Shown: positions 40,364 through 48,937 of the stretch, in pieces
Position numbering within the stretch: position 1 is the first letter of the stretch
Layout: each line of letters begins with the position of its first letter
Origin: Foliamicus sp963666765
Lineage (GTDB): Bacteria > Pseudomonadota > Gammaproteobacteria > Steroidobacterales > Foliamicaceae
Assembly: GCA_963666765.1 (NCBI GenBank)
Contig: OY762933.1
Span: 2,604,001 to 2,668,000 of the forward strand
Direction: 5' to 3'
Length of the DNA stretch: 64,000 bases
Made by a program: the position numbers and the translations under genes
The notes under the pieces: generated by a model
Database searches by the model: none
Told to the model about the DNA's origin: nothing
What the model saw: only the letters and a program-made list of their open reading frames with translations

Positions 40364-41452
40364 GTGAGCAACTACTATTCCTTCTCAGCCATTCGGGGGG
40401 TTCAGGCTGGGCTTCCCTATTACACCGTGATGATTGCTCTTTCACAAGTCCCGAGGCTGTTCTGCTTCGATGACGGTGGCCTGCCGGCAGACCTGCGAGC
40501 GCAGCGCATTCTCTCCAAAGGGAGGGTACCGCAGATTGCGAGTTACCTGGCGGACAATTGGGATGATTACATTCTGTCGTCGCTGTGCGCATCGGTTGAC
40601 GGTGAGATTTCTTTCCGTGCCGCTTCGGAATCCAGAGAGTTTAGGAACGTCGGCGTTCTGACAATTCCCATGAACTCCCGCATTTTGCTCAATGACGGCC
40701 AACATCGCAGAGCCGCAATCGAAGAAGCACTAAAGACTCGTCCTGAAATAGAGAATGAGACCATCTCTGTAGTGCTGTTTGCTGATCGTGGGCTGGAACG
40801 TAGCCAGCAAATGTTCGCTGACCTAAACAAGAATGCGGTTCGCCCATCGGGCTCACTTAACGTGCTGTTCGATCATCGCAATCCTTTAGCGCGCCTTTCA
40901 GCTCATGTCTTGCGCGAAATTGATTTTTTTCGGCGTTTTACCGATCTTGAGCACATTTCGATCTCCAATCGGTCGACGTCGCTCTATACGCTTTCCAGCC
41001 TAAATCGCGCAAATGAATGGTTAGCTGGCAAGGAAGCAGACCGTTTCGGCGAGAATACGGCGAGCAGCGCCGTCGATTTCTGGTCTGCGCTCTACACCCA
41101 TATGAAGGATTGGCAGCGTCTAGACGCTGGAACACTAAAGGCTTCTGACTTGAGGCAGAATACAGTGCATGCTCATGGCGTTCTGCTCCAAGGTCTAGGA
41201 CTATTGGGCGGAAGACTTCTGAAGGAACGTCCCCACGACTGGCGTACAGCGTTGGGAAAGCTAACTGAAGTCGCTTGGTCCCGACGCAACACGAGCACTT
41301 GGGGTGGTCGAGTAATGGATGGATCCAGAATGAATGGCCAACGGCGCGCCGTGTTGCTGGGAGCAAATGTCCTTTGTCGGACCACAGGGCTGGAACTCGA
41401 CGAACGGGGGCTTATGGCAGAGGAAAGCCTCCAGAAGGTCGAGGCCGTTTGA
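40364..41452 (+). CDS. dndB: DNA phosphorothioation regulator/component DndB
   Basis: The 362-aa product has the DGQHR motif that defines the family (LLNDGQHRRAAIEEAL, residues 109-124) and FADLNKNAVRPSGSLNVLFD downstream of it. DndB is not essential for sulfur incorporation; it represses the operon and affects modification frequency. It is the first gene of dndBCDEA and begins with a GTG. No clear ribosome binding site is seen, and the upstream region carries four direct repeats. A second, more distant DGQHR protein is encoded at 51813-53357. Confidence 0.9.
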   Translation: MSNYYSFSAIRGVQAGLPYYTVMIALSQVPRLFCFDDGGLPADLRAQRILSKGRVPQIASYLADNWDDYILSSLCASVDGEISFRAASESREFRNVGVLTIPMNSRILLNDGQHRRAAIEEALKTRPEIENETISVVLFADRGLERSQQMFADLNKNAVRPSGSLNVLFDHRNPLARLSAHVLREIDFFRRFTDLEHISISNRSTSLYTLSSLNRANEWLAGKEADRFGENTASSAVDFWSALYTHMKDWQRLDAGTLKASDLRQNTVHAHGVLLQGLGLLGGRLLKERPHDWRTALGKLTEVAWSRRNTSTWGGRVMDGSRMNGQRRAVLLGANVLCRTTGLELDERGLMAEESLQKVEAV

Positions 41453-41453
41453 C

Positions 41454-42908
41454 GTGACTAAGCTGTTTAAGGACGACGGCAGAGATTCTGTCGAGTGCAT
41501 TTCAATTGCGTCGGTCATAGACCAAATCTGCGAAATCTACCTGGCTGACTCCCGCCCATGGGTAATTGGGTATAGCGGCGGTAAGGATTCCACGTGTGCG
41601 CTGCAACTGGTCTGGTCGGCTATTTCAGGTCTTGAGGATAGCGCGCGGAAGAAGCCTGTCTACGTGCTCAGTTCCGATACTCTTGTGGAGACGCCGGTCA
41701 TTGTTCATTACATTGACTCAGCGCTCCAGCAAATGAACGAGACCGCTCAGTCCACAAATCTGCCGATTGTGGCACGCAAAGTCGTTCCGAATGTTCGTGA
41801 CAGTTTCTGGGTCAATCTGCTGGGGCGCGGGTATCCAGCACCGTCAAGCCGATTTCGGTGGTGTACAGAACGGCTCAAGATCAATCCGGCTAACGCCTTT
41901 ATCCAAGAGAAGGTGGCGGAGTTTGGCGAAATCGTAATGGTGCTCGGCGTGCGTAGAGATGAAAGCGCTACGCGTGCGCAGGTCATGTCGCTCCACAGCA
42001 TCAAAGGGAGCCCGCTTTCACGCCATACAACACTTGCTAACGCATTCGTTTACGCGCCCATTGAACGGTTCAGCACCGACGATGTATGGACCTACTTGCT
42101 TCAAAACCCATCTCCCTGGGGCGCCGACAACCGGCAACTGCTTGCCATGTATCGGAACGCCCAAGCTGGAGAATGCCCTCTCGTAGTGGATCAGAAAACT
42201 GAGAGCTGCGGTAACTCTCGCTTCGGCTGTTGGGTCTGCACTGTAGTTACCAAAGACAAAGCAATGGAGGCAATGATTGACAAGGGTGAGGAGTGGCTGG
42301 AACCACTCTTGGAATTACGGGACACTCTAGCCGAGACGCAAGACCCAGCCAAGAAGTCCAAAGTGCGTGATTTTCGTCGTCGGAACGGGCAGGTTAGCTT
42401 CAAGGCCGACAGCGCAGAGGTAATACCTGGTCCCTATAAGATCAGTTTCAGAAAGGCGTTCCTGCGTAAGCTGTTGGAAGCACAAAAGCAGGTGAATGAG
42501 AACGCCCCTCCAGGCGAGAAAACCGTATTGATACATGACGAGGAGTTAAGGGAGATACGGCGGATTTGGCGCATGGAATTTGGGGATTGGGAAGACAGCG
42601 TATCCTCAATAGTTCGAGCGGTGTTGTCGCGGGACTTGCCAGTCCAAGACGACGACACTTTCCACTTTAATGGCGAGGATGCCGACATTCTTTTCGGCGT
42701 TTGCCAAGAATTCAATGTTCCTCCAGAACTATTGGCTCGCCTTCTCGAAGTGCAGCGCTCGGTACGCGGGCTAAAACGGCGCGCGGCGGTGCATCAGAGG
42801 GTCGGCGCCGTAATGGAACGGGAATGGCGAACCGAGAGTGAAGTTGTACGCGACCTTAAGGCGCGCAATAATCCGGCTTTTGGTCTGGAAATCGCGTCGT
42901 CGGAATAG
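41454..42908 (+). CDS. dndC: Phosphorothioation sulfurtransferase DndC
   Basis: The 484-aa product is a PAPS-reductase-like ATP pyrophosphatase with the P-loop WVIGYSGGKDSTCALQLVW (41-46). The cysteine-rich segment SCGNSRFGCWVCTVVTKDKA, together with SRFRWCTERLKINP, supplies the residues for the iron-sulfur cluster. DndC adenylates or activates DNA for sulfur insertion with the cysteine desulfurase DndA. The GTG at 41454, two bases after the dndB stop, is chosen; a longer frame upstream overlaps dndB. Confidence 0.94.
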   Translation: MTKLFKDDGRDSVECISIASVIDQICEIYLADSRPWVIGYSGGKDSTCALQLVWSAISGLEDSARKKPVYVLSSDTLVETPVIVHYIDSALQQMNETAQSTNLPIVARKVVPNVRDSFWVNLLGRGYPAPSSRFRWCTERLKINPANAFIQEKVAEFGEIVMVLGVRRDESATRAQVMSLHSIKGSPLSRHTTLANAFVYAPIERFSTDDVWTYLLQNPSPWGADNRQLLAMYRNAQAGECPLVVDQKTESCGNSRFGCWVCTVVTKDKAMEAMIDKGEEWLEPLLELRDTLAETQDPAKKSKVRDFRRRNGQVSFKADSAEVIPGPYKISFRKAFLRKLLEAQKQVNENAPPGEKTVLIHDEELREIRRIWRMEFGDWEDSVSSIVRAVLSRDLPVQDDDTFHFNGEDADILFGVCQEFNVPPELLARLLEVQRSVRGLKRRAAVHQRVGAVMEREWRTESEVVRDLKARNNPAFGLEIASSE

Positions 42909-42919
42909 AGTCGAGCAGC

Positions 42920-44863
42920 ATGATCTTGCATCGCTTGACACTTAACGATTTCGGCCTATACGGCGGGGAGCACATTTTCGACCTTACTCCCAATTCAGAT
43001 GAGGGGCGTCCCGTAATTCTTGTTCGCGGCCACAATGGTGCCGGGAAAACCACCTTTCTTGAAGCAATTCGCCTTGCGCTCTACGGCAAGCGTGCGCTGG
43101 GCATGCGCGTGGCGCGGGCCAGTTACGAAGACTATCTCAGCCGCCGAATCTATGAGCGGTCGCATGACCGACGTGCATACGTAAAACTTGCCTTCCGGCG
43201 CCAAGAGCAAGGCATCGTGCATTTATATGAAGTCACGCGTTCTTGGGCGGCGCGCGGGGCATCGGTCATAGAAGCAATCGAGCTAACCTGCGACGGAGAG
43301 TTAGTGAGCGACATCGCTGCGGAAGACTGGGACCATTACCTGGAGGACATGATCCCTGCGGGTGTTTCACAACTCTTCTTCTTTGATAGCGAAAAAATTC
43401 AAGATATTGCCGACGGTGGTTCGACGTTGGCTCTCCGCGACGCGATCAAGGCTCTACTCGGCCTTGACCTTATCAATCAGCTGAGAAGCGACCTTGTCGT
43501 ATATAACTCGCGCCGGGATCCAGCGAAGTCTGGTGTCGACATAGTAGCAATTGAGCGCGACCTGAATGAAGCGAAATCTGAATTGGTTCTTATTGAGGAA
43601 GACGCGGCGGAGTGCCGGGCCGCAAGGCATCGAGCACAATCCCGTATCGCACGAGCACAGAGAGTTTTCGACGACGAGGGTGGGGTTGCGGCGATTGACC
43701 TTGCAGGCCTTAAGCAGACCTTGCGGGAGGTAGAAAAGCGGATCGAACTGCTTCACGGTGAATTGAAACGCATTGCCGAAACCGCTTTGCCGCTTGGCCT
43801 TGCACCCAACTTGATAGCTAATTTTCAGCAAAGGTTGACCGACCTCCGCTCACAATCTCAGCAAGAGGCAGTTCGGGATTTCTTGCAATCCTTTGCTAAT
43901 GACGAGAAAACCAAGAGATCAAGGCAACCAGTCTGGACGGAAGATCACTTCAATGCCTTGCAAGCTCATTCCGCGAACGAGTGCGGTGACGACTATCCGT
44001 TGAAGTTGGACGCGGAGCCTGATTGGATTGTTGAGCGACTGAATCGAATCGACGAGAGTGCTCGTGCGGCCGCCGCTCTTTTAGGCACAGAACTCGACGA
44101 TGCTTACCGAGAGCGCTCCCATCTCAAAACGCAAATCAAAGGGTTTGATATAGCCACGGCCAAGGACGCACTTGAGGCGCTCAAGAAAGCCGAATATCAG
44201 CTTGGTGCAGTCGAAACCAAACTCTCGGACAAGGAACGCATGATCGTATCAATTCGCCACCGGATTGAAACCCTTGCATCCGAGCGTGACCGCGCTATCA
44301 ACATAGACTTGGATATCCAGCGTGCTCTTCATAAGGTTGACCTCGCACAACGAACCCGTGCAGCGCTGGCGGTTTATGAAACGCGGGTTCTGGAACGCCG
44401 CGTCGAAAAACTGTCATCATATTTTGTTGAGTGCTTTAATGGATTAAGTCACAAGAAACGTCTTTTCAGTAAAGTTCAGGTTGATCCTGAGACATTTGAA
44501 TTCTCTCTCATCGGGGAGGACGGCGGTGAATTCAGCAAAGACGCATTGTCGGCAGGCGAACGACAGATATTCGCGATTTCGATGTTGTGGGCACTAGGCA
44601 AGACAAGCGGACAAGAATTGCCCATGATCATAGATACGCCCTTGTCACGCCTCGATAAGGCACACCGAAAGGCCATGGTCGCTGACTATGTTCCGCATGC
44701 GAGCCAACAAGTAATCCTGCTTTGCACGGATACGGAACTGACTGAGGATCTTGATGCACTCGTAGCACCACATGTAGCGCGACGTTACGAAATCGGCGTC
44801 AGATCGGGTAGCCGCAGGACTCAGGTCGCTGACATAACCGTGGACACAGCACGTGCACATTAG
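42920..44863 (+). CDS. dndD: SMC-like ATPase DndD
   Basis: The 647-aa product has an ABC/SMC-type ATPase split by a coiled coil. Walker A is VRGHNGAGKTTFLEAIRLAL (37-44), the central part (about 200-480) is heptad-rich, the signature is LSAGERQIFAISMLWAL and Walker B is LPMIIDTPLSRLDKAHR. DndD is thought to provide ATPase or nicking activity that opens DNA for sulfur incorporation. It overlaps dndE by eleven bases. No zinc-hook CxxC was noticed in the coiled coil, while the ATPase at 46867-48765 does have a CICG element. Confidence 0.93.
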   Translation: MILHRLTLNDFGLYGGEHIFDLTPNSDEGRPVILVRGHNGAGKTTFLEAIRLALYGKRALGMRVARASYEDYLSRRIYERSHDRRAYVKLAFRRQEQGIVHLYEVTRSWAARGASVIEAIELTCDGELVSDIAAEDWDHYLEDMIPAGVSQLFFFDSEKIQDIADGGSTLALRDAIKALLGLDLINQLRSDLVVYNSRRDPAKSGVDIVAIERDLNEAKSELVLIEEDAAECRAARHRAQSRIARAQRVFDDEGGVAAIDLAGLKQTLREVEKRIELLHGELKRIAETALPLGLAPNLIANFQQRLTDLRSQSQQEAVRDFLQSFANDEKTKRSRQPVWTEDHFNALQAHSANECGDDYPLKLDAEPDWIVERLNRIDESARAAAALLGTELDDAYRERSHLKTQIKGFDIATAKDALEALKKAEYQLGAVETKLSDKERMIVSIRHRIETLASERDRAINIDLDIQRALHKVDLAQRTRAALAVYETRVLERRVEKLSSYFVECFNGLSHKKRLFSKVQVDPETFEFSLIGEDGGEFSKDALSAGERQIFAISMLWALGKTSGQELPMIIDTPLSRLDKAHRKAMVADYVPHASQQVILLCTDTELTEDLDALVAPHVARRYEIGVRSGSRRTQVADITVDTARAH

Positions 44864-45230
44864 CAAGTTCAAGATCTCAACCGAAGCAACAGCGCGATTG
44901 CGAATGCTTCGCATTCGCGCTCGACTTACACCAAATTTGATCTGCCGAATGGCCATGGCAGCTTCATTCGAAGCTGGAAAAATCGGTCCTGTAGCAGAAA
45001 CTGAAGAGGGCCAGGAATTCAATGCATATACATTATTTGGTGCTGACCAACCGATCTACACCACACTGCTCCGCTGGATTGAAACAAGTGATGGGGAAAC
45101 AATTGAAGACGGAGAACTCTTGAGGCGTTTGCGAAGTCATATCGATCGAGGACTCGGTGCTATTTCGGCACGAGTGAAATCACCAGGCGACACCGCCCGC
45201 TTGCTGAGTGGAGACACCGCTGCGACGTGA
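44853..45230 (+). CDS. dndE: Nicked-DNA-binding protein DndE
   Basis: The 125-aa product matches DndE: KFKISTEATARLRMLRIRAR, then LTPNLICRMAMAASFE and DGELLRRLRSHIDRGLGAIS. DndE is a small ribbon-helix-helix-like protein that forms tetramers binding nicked DNA and is required for modification. It starts with GTG inside the end of dndD and ends overlapping the dndA start, so the operon is tightly coupled. Confidence 0.9.
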   Translation: MHISKFKISTEATARLRMLRIRARLTPNLICRMAMAASFEAGKIGPVAETEEGQEFNAYTLFGADQPIYTTLLRWIETSDGETIEDGELLRRLRSHIDRGLGAISARVKSPGDTARLLSGDTAAT

Positions 45231-46432
45231 TGACGCCGATTTACCTTGATCACAATGCCTCGACGCCTACAGAGCCATCGGTTATTGAGGCGACGATGAG
45301 GGCGATGGTGGAACTGTGGGCCAATCCGTCCAGTTCGGAACACTCCGCCGGCTCCGCCGCCGCCGCAGCCGTAGAAAAAGCCCGAGAATCGATCGCCACC
45401 ACCATTAACTGTCGAGCCAAGGAAGTTGTTTTTTGCAGCGGGTCGACCGAAGCAAACAACCTGGCCCTCTTTGGCAGTTTTGCCGCACTCAAATTTCACG
45501 GAAAACACCATATCGTCACTACGGCAATCGAGCATCCATCCATTCTTGCGTGCCTTGACCAACTGAAGGCGGATGGAGCCGAGGTCACAATGGTTCCGGT
45601 GAGTGCAACGGGTCGCGTAAGAGCGGCCGATGTAATGGCGGCAATAAGGCCTGAAACAGGTCTTGTATCGGTCATGGCCGCCAATAACGAAACCGGAGTC
45701 TGTCAACCGATTGAAGCCATCGGCGCGCTTTGCACCGAGTCCGACGTTCTCTTCCACACAGATTATTCACAAGCCACTGCTTATCGTGCCTTGGACGTAA
45801 AAACGGCAAACGTGCATCTCGCCAGTTTCTCGGGACACAAGATGTATGGTCCGAAAGGAGTTGGTGCACTTTATGCGCGACTCCGCAAGCCTCGCGTCGG
45901 TCTTGAACCCGTACTGCATGGCGGTGGCCAGGAGCGGGGCCTGCGTTCGGGGACTCTAAACACGCCCGCGATTGTTGGACTAGGCCGAGCATTTGACGAA
46001 GTTCGGCGACAAAGCGCTGCTGACGCGCAATCCCTTGCCAAACTCCGCAGTCGGTTTATTCAAGGCATCACCGCGATTCCTGGTGCAAGGCTAAATGGAG
46101 ATCAGCACGACACGCTTCCGAACACAGTGTCGATCTCGATTGAAGGTATTGAGCCTCTAGCTTTGATGCAAACGCTTAGAAAAGAACTTACCTTCTCGGC
46201 CTCAAGCGCCTGTTCGACAGACAAAGTGGAATCGTCTCATGTTTTACGCGCAATGTATGGTGAGGGGTCCCGCACAAGAGAAGCGTTTCGAATCGGCATG
46301 GGGCGATCAACAACAGAAGCCGAGATTGACTTTGCTCTCTCGGCATTTGTTTCCGGTGTTGAACGACTACGTGCGGGCCAACTTGGACCACTGAGTATCG
46401 AGCGCATCCCAGACGCGACCGTAGTCAATTAG
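45227..46432 (+). CDS. dndA: Cysteine desulfurase DndA
   Basis: The 401-aa product is a PLP-dependent NifS/IscS-like desulfurase: IYLDHNASTPTEPSVIEATM at the start, the PLP lysine in SFSGHKMYGPKGVGALY and the active cysteine in FSASSACSTDKVESSHVLRA. It gives sulfur to DndC. Here it is the last gene of the operon, whereas dndA is often first and divergent. Its last 66 bases overlap the end of the convergent gene at 46367-46870. Confidence 0.93.
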   Translation: MMTPIYLDHNASTPTEPSVIEATMRAMVELWANPSSSEHSAGSAAAAAVEKARESIATTINCRAKEVVFCSGSTEANNLALFGSFAALKFHGKHHIVTTAIEHPSILACLDQLKADGAEVTMVPVSATGRVRAADVMAAIRPETGLVSVMAANNETGVCQPIEAIGALCTESDVLFHTDYSQATAYRALDVKTANVHLASFSGHKMYGPKGVGALYARLRKPRVGLEPVLHGGGQERGLRSGTLNTPAIVGLGRAFDEVRRQSAADAQSLAKLRSRFIQGITAIPGARLNGDQHDTLPNTVSISIEGIEPLALMQTLRKELTFSASSACSTDKVESSHVLRAMYGEGSRTREAFRIGMGRSTTEAEIDFALSAFVSGVERLRAGQLGPLSIERIPDATVVN

Positions 46433-46870
46433 GAACAATTCAAGACTACGCGGCGCGACCGTTTCAGATTTCAAATATTCGAGTCCGCGAGCCGCATAGC
46501 GGTTCAAGAGATCAATGCCCTTGTCGCTCAACCCCATGGCCGACTTCGGCTTTAGCAGTTTGACTACCTCGCGCTCTATTTGGTCACGGTCCGTGACATC
46601 GATATTATTTCGTCGAATTTCCGCATCTACAAGAAGCCCGGCGATCAGGTCAGCGGTTTCCCTATAGACTTCTGGGTATCCCGAGCCAGCCGCAAGAAAG
46701 CTATTTGGAACTATGGCATCTTCTGAGCCAAGTTCACCAGCCTTCAGCCCTAGCATGAGGCAAGCATAGTACTTGTCGATGTCCATGAATCGCACGCCTT
46801 GCAACTGCGAAGCGGATTCGGAAATATGCTTGAAGAATAACTTTGCGTCATTCGGCAGTCGCAGACTCAC
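46367..46870 (-). CDS. Unknown 167-aa protein, last gene of the Dnd-facing operon
   Basis: The product is helical and not recognised: LRLPNDAKLFFKHISESASQ, FMDIDKYYACLMLGLKAGEL and LSDKGIDLLNRYAARGLEYL are its main stretches. It starts at GTG 46870, overlapping the ATPase stop by four bases, so it is translated with it. Its 3' end overlaps the end of dndA by 66 bases tail to tail. Small helical partners with SMC-like ATPases are common in defence operons, and it may be the accessory subunit of the ATPase. It does not visibly match DndG, but I could not test this. Confidence 0.7.
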   Translation of the reverse strand: MSLRLPNDAKLFFKHISESASQLQGVRFMDIDKYYACLMLGLKAGELGSEDAIVPNSFLAAGSGYPEVYRETADLIAGLLVDAEIRRNNIDVTDRDQIEREVVKLLKPKSAMGLSDKGIDLLNRYAARGLEYLKSETVAPRSLELFLIDYGRVWDALDTQWSKLART

Positions 46871-48765
46871 GATGCAGGCGCCTCCTCTGCTAGACGTTTG
46901 AACGCCTCCAGTCCATATTCGCGGCGAATTTCTCCACCTGGGCCTTTGCTGAGGCTAACGAAGCGCGTGTCCGTGCGCTCGTAAAAGGATTCCGAGAACC
47001 CGGCCTGTTCACTAGTAAGCACAAACATGACCATCTGGTCAAAAAGGTCAGGAATGATGCGACCGACCTCGCGGCGAACTTCAAGATCAAGGGAAACAGC
47101 TGGGCTGTCGACAATGAAAGGCAGTTGAAATGGCGCTTCGGATAGCAGCGAGGTAAGAAATGCATAGGCCACTGAAAGGCTTTGGCCTTCGCTTACGCCT
47201 TTGCGCTCCGCGACGCGATCAGAAGCCAACCTCAATGCCCCATCGATTCTGGCAATTTGCAACTTTTCCATTTGAACCAAGCTCGCAAGTCGCTCGTTTG
47301 TTCCATTTCGAATCCGTTCGCGCAGCACTTGAAGAGCCCTTTTCTCAATCTTGCTTAGCTGTCTGACTAGAACATCGCACTGGCGCGAAAGCCTGTACGA
47401 AGCTGACGCGACATTAAATTTCTTATCGCACTCGTCCCTTTTATTCTTAGCAACGGGAATATCTCTTGTTTCAAGTTTCTCAATCTTGGGGCGGAGATGC
47501 TCTAGGTCAGTTTCAATCTCCCCTAGTCTCCTGGCTAGTGCAGCAACTTCTCCATTGTCTGCATTGGCCAACTCCTCAATGAGCTTTTCCTTTTCGTATG
47601 CATTGACCCGTCGAGCGTCGACGTGTGTCGTGAGTGCGTTACAGGCGGATTGGAAGGAGATTTCCGGCTCCCCCTCATTTCTCAGTCCCTTTTTCATGGT
47701 GGAGATCGCAGCAATCTGATCCTTGGCCAGATAGTCTTCCTTGCGCTTATCAATGGCGGCGCGTTCTTCATCACCAATCGGACGCCCACAGATGCAAACT
47801 TCCCTGTTGGCCACTTCGGAAAAGAATTCCGAAGAAACACTCTTAGGCAGGCGTGCATCGGTGAGCGTCATGCTCAGTTCGTTTAGCCGGGTACGGATCG
47901 CCGTCGACAGTCTCACTGGTGATCGGAACGCGTTCATGGCACCAGATACTGCAATTTGCAAGTCGGTACGAATGGTTGCCCCTTCGGATTCGATCGTCTT
48001 CTCTCTTGCCGTTAGATCACCGTTCTCGGCCAAATAAGTGCTTATCTTTGCTTCCACTGTGTTTTTTTCTTTTTCCAATTCTGACTGTTTGGTCTTCGAA
48101 TTAGAAAGCGTTTTCTCAAGCCCAGCCAGCACGTTCTCAGCCTTGGCTAAGGCGTTTCGCGTTTGAGTAAGCCCTTTTTGAGATTTAGCGTGGGATAAGG
48201 AGGCCGCTGCATATTGGCGCTCTCTTACCACTTCCTTGACGCGGTGCTTTAGGGTATCCAAATCATCGAGTTGATAAAGTGCCTTGATGGCACGGTCTGC
48301 TTCGGCTCTGTCGTCCGCGCGGATCTCCTTGGCCAGCTCACCATCGAAAACAAACAATCGCGTGAAATTCGGCTTGAGACGGTGTTTGAGTGGCACAGGT
48401 AGGGCTCGACCAGGATCAACTCCGCCGCCGCGTTCTTTTGTGCGCGACGTCCAGTACGAAAAATCACCGCTATTGAAATCTAAGGTTAGTATGAGCCGGT
48501 ACTGCTTGTCGTTGATCAGCAACCCGAGTTCAAAGCCACCATCTGCTACCTCATCATCAGCACGAAACTCACGCACATCCCCAGGTGTGAATTTCTGTCC
48601 AGATAGCACGGCCCGGATTAGTTTCATCGTGGTGGTCTTCCCGGTGCCGTTCGGCATTTGGATGAGCGACCAACGATTTAGTGGCGAACCTAGATTGATC
48701 GATAGTTCGCCGACGCCAATGCCTCGCAGATTACGGTATCGCCAGTCGGTGACCCTAAACTTCAT
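46867..48765 (-). CDS. SMC/Rad50-like AAA ATPase, Dnd-facing operon
   Basis: The 632-aa product begins MKFRVTDWRYRNLRGIGVG. Walker A is LIQMPNGTGKTTTMKLIRAV, followed by a long coiled coil, a cysteine pair in NREVCICGRPIGDEER in the middle (like a hook), a second coiled coil, the signature VSEGQSLSVAYAFL and Walker B LPFIVDSPAVSLDLEVRREV. Rad50/RecF-type ATPases load on or move DNA ends and team with nucleases. I use ATG 48765, inside the end of the 60-aa gene; a start at 48786 is possible. It is distinct from DndD. It may be the DNA-sensing motor of a restriction module paired with the dnd genes. Confidence 0.85.
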   Translation of the reverse strand: MKFRVTDWRYRNLRGIGVGELSINLGSPLNRWSLIQMPNGTGKTTTMKLIRAVLSGQKFTPGDVREFRADDEVADGGFELGLLINDKQYRLILTLDFNSGDFSYWTSRTKERGGGVDPGRALPVPLKHRLKPNFTRLFVFDGELAKEIRADDRAEADRAIKALYQLDDLDTLKHRVKEVVRERQYAAASLSHAKSQKGLTQTRNALAKAENVLAGLEKTLSNSKTKQSELEKEKNTVEAKISTYLAENGDLTAREKTIESEGATIRTDLQIAVSGAMNAFRSPVRLSTAIRTRLNELSMTLTDARLPKSVSSEFFSEVANREVCICGRPIGDEERAAIDKRKEDYLAKDQIAAISTMKKGLRNEGEPEISFQSACNALTTHVDARRVNAYEKEKLIEELANADNGEVAALARRLGEIETDLEHLRPKIEKLETRDIPVAKNKRDECDKKFNVASASYRLSRQCDVLVRQLSKIEKRALQVLRERIRNGTNERLASLVQMEKLQIARIDGALRLASDRVAERKGVSEGQSLSVAYAFLTSLLSEAPFQLPFIVDSPAVSLDLEVRREVGRIIPDLFDQMVMFVLTSEQAGFSESFYERTDTRFVSLSKGPGGEIRREYGLEAFKRLAEEAPAS

Positions 48766-48937
48766 CGGGGGGATCTTTAACCTCAATCAATTCAAGCAGA
48801 GCTTCGATGTCCGAGTCGTCGACATTTGCACGCATGGAATTTGCAATGAGGGCGGAAAGCCGATCGCAATACGCCGTAGTCATCCCGTCCTCCTTAACGA
48901 CATACTTGATTGCGGCACTCAGCGGCGAGTTACCCAT
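48755..48937 (-). CDS. 60-aa protein between helicase and ATPase genes
   Basis: A near-perfect AAGGAGGG site lies before the ATG at 48937, and the gene overlaps both neighbours (8 and 11 bases), which strongly supports it as real. The sequence starts MGNSPLSAAIKYVVKEDGMT and ends with the acidic VDDSDIEALLELIEVKDPPD. I do not recognise a family. Small acidic proteins in such a place often bridge subunits. Confidence 0.75.
   Translation of the reverse strand: MGNSPLSAAIKYVVKEDGMTTAYCDRLSALIANSMRANVDDSDIEALLELIEVKDPPDEV

Noticed and set aside
42920..44863. Possibility that this ATPase is RecF/Rad50 repair protein
   Set aside because: Its position between dndC and dndE with overlap to dndE, and its length, fit DndD better.
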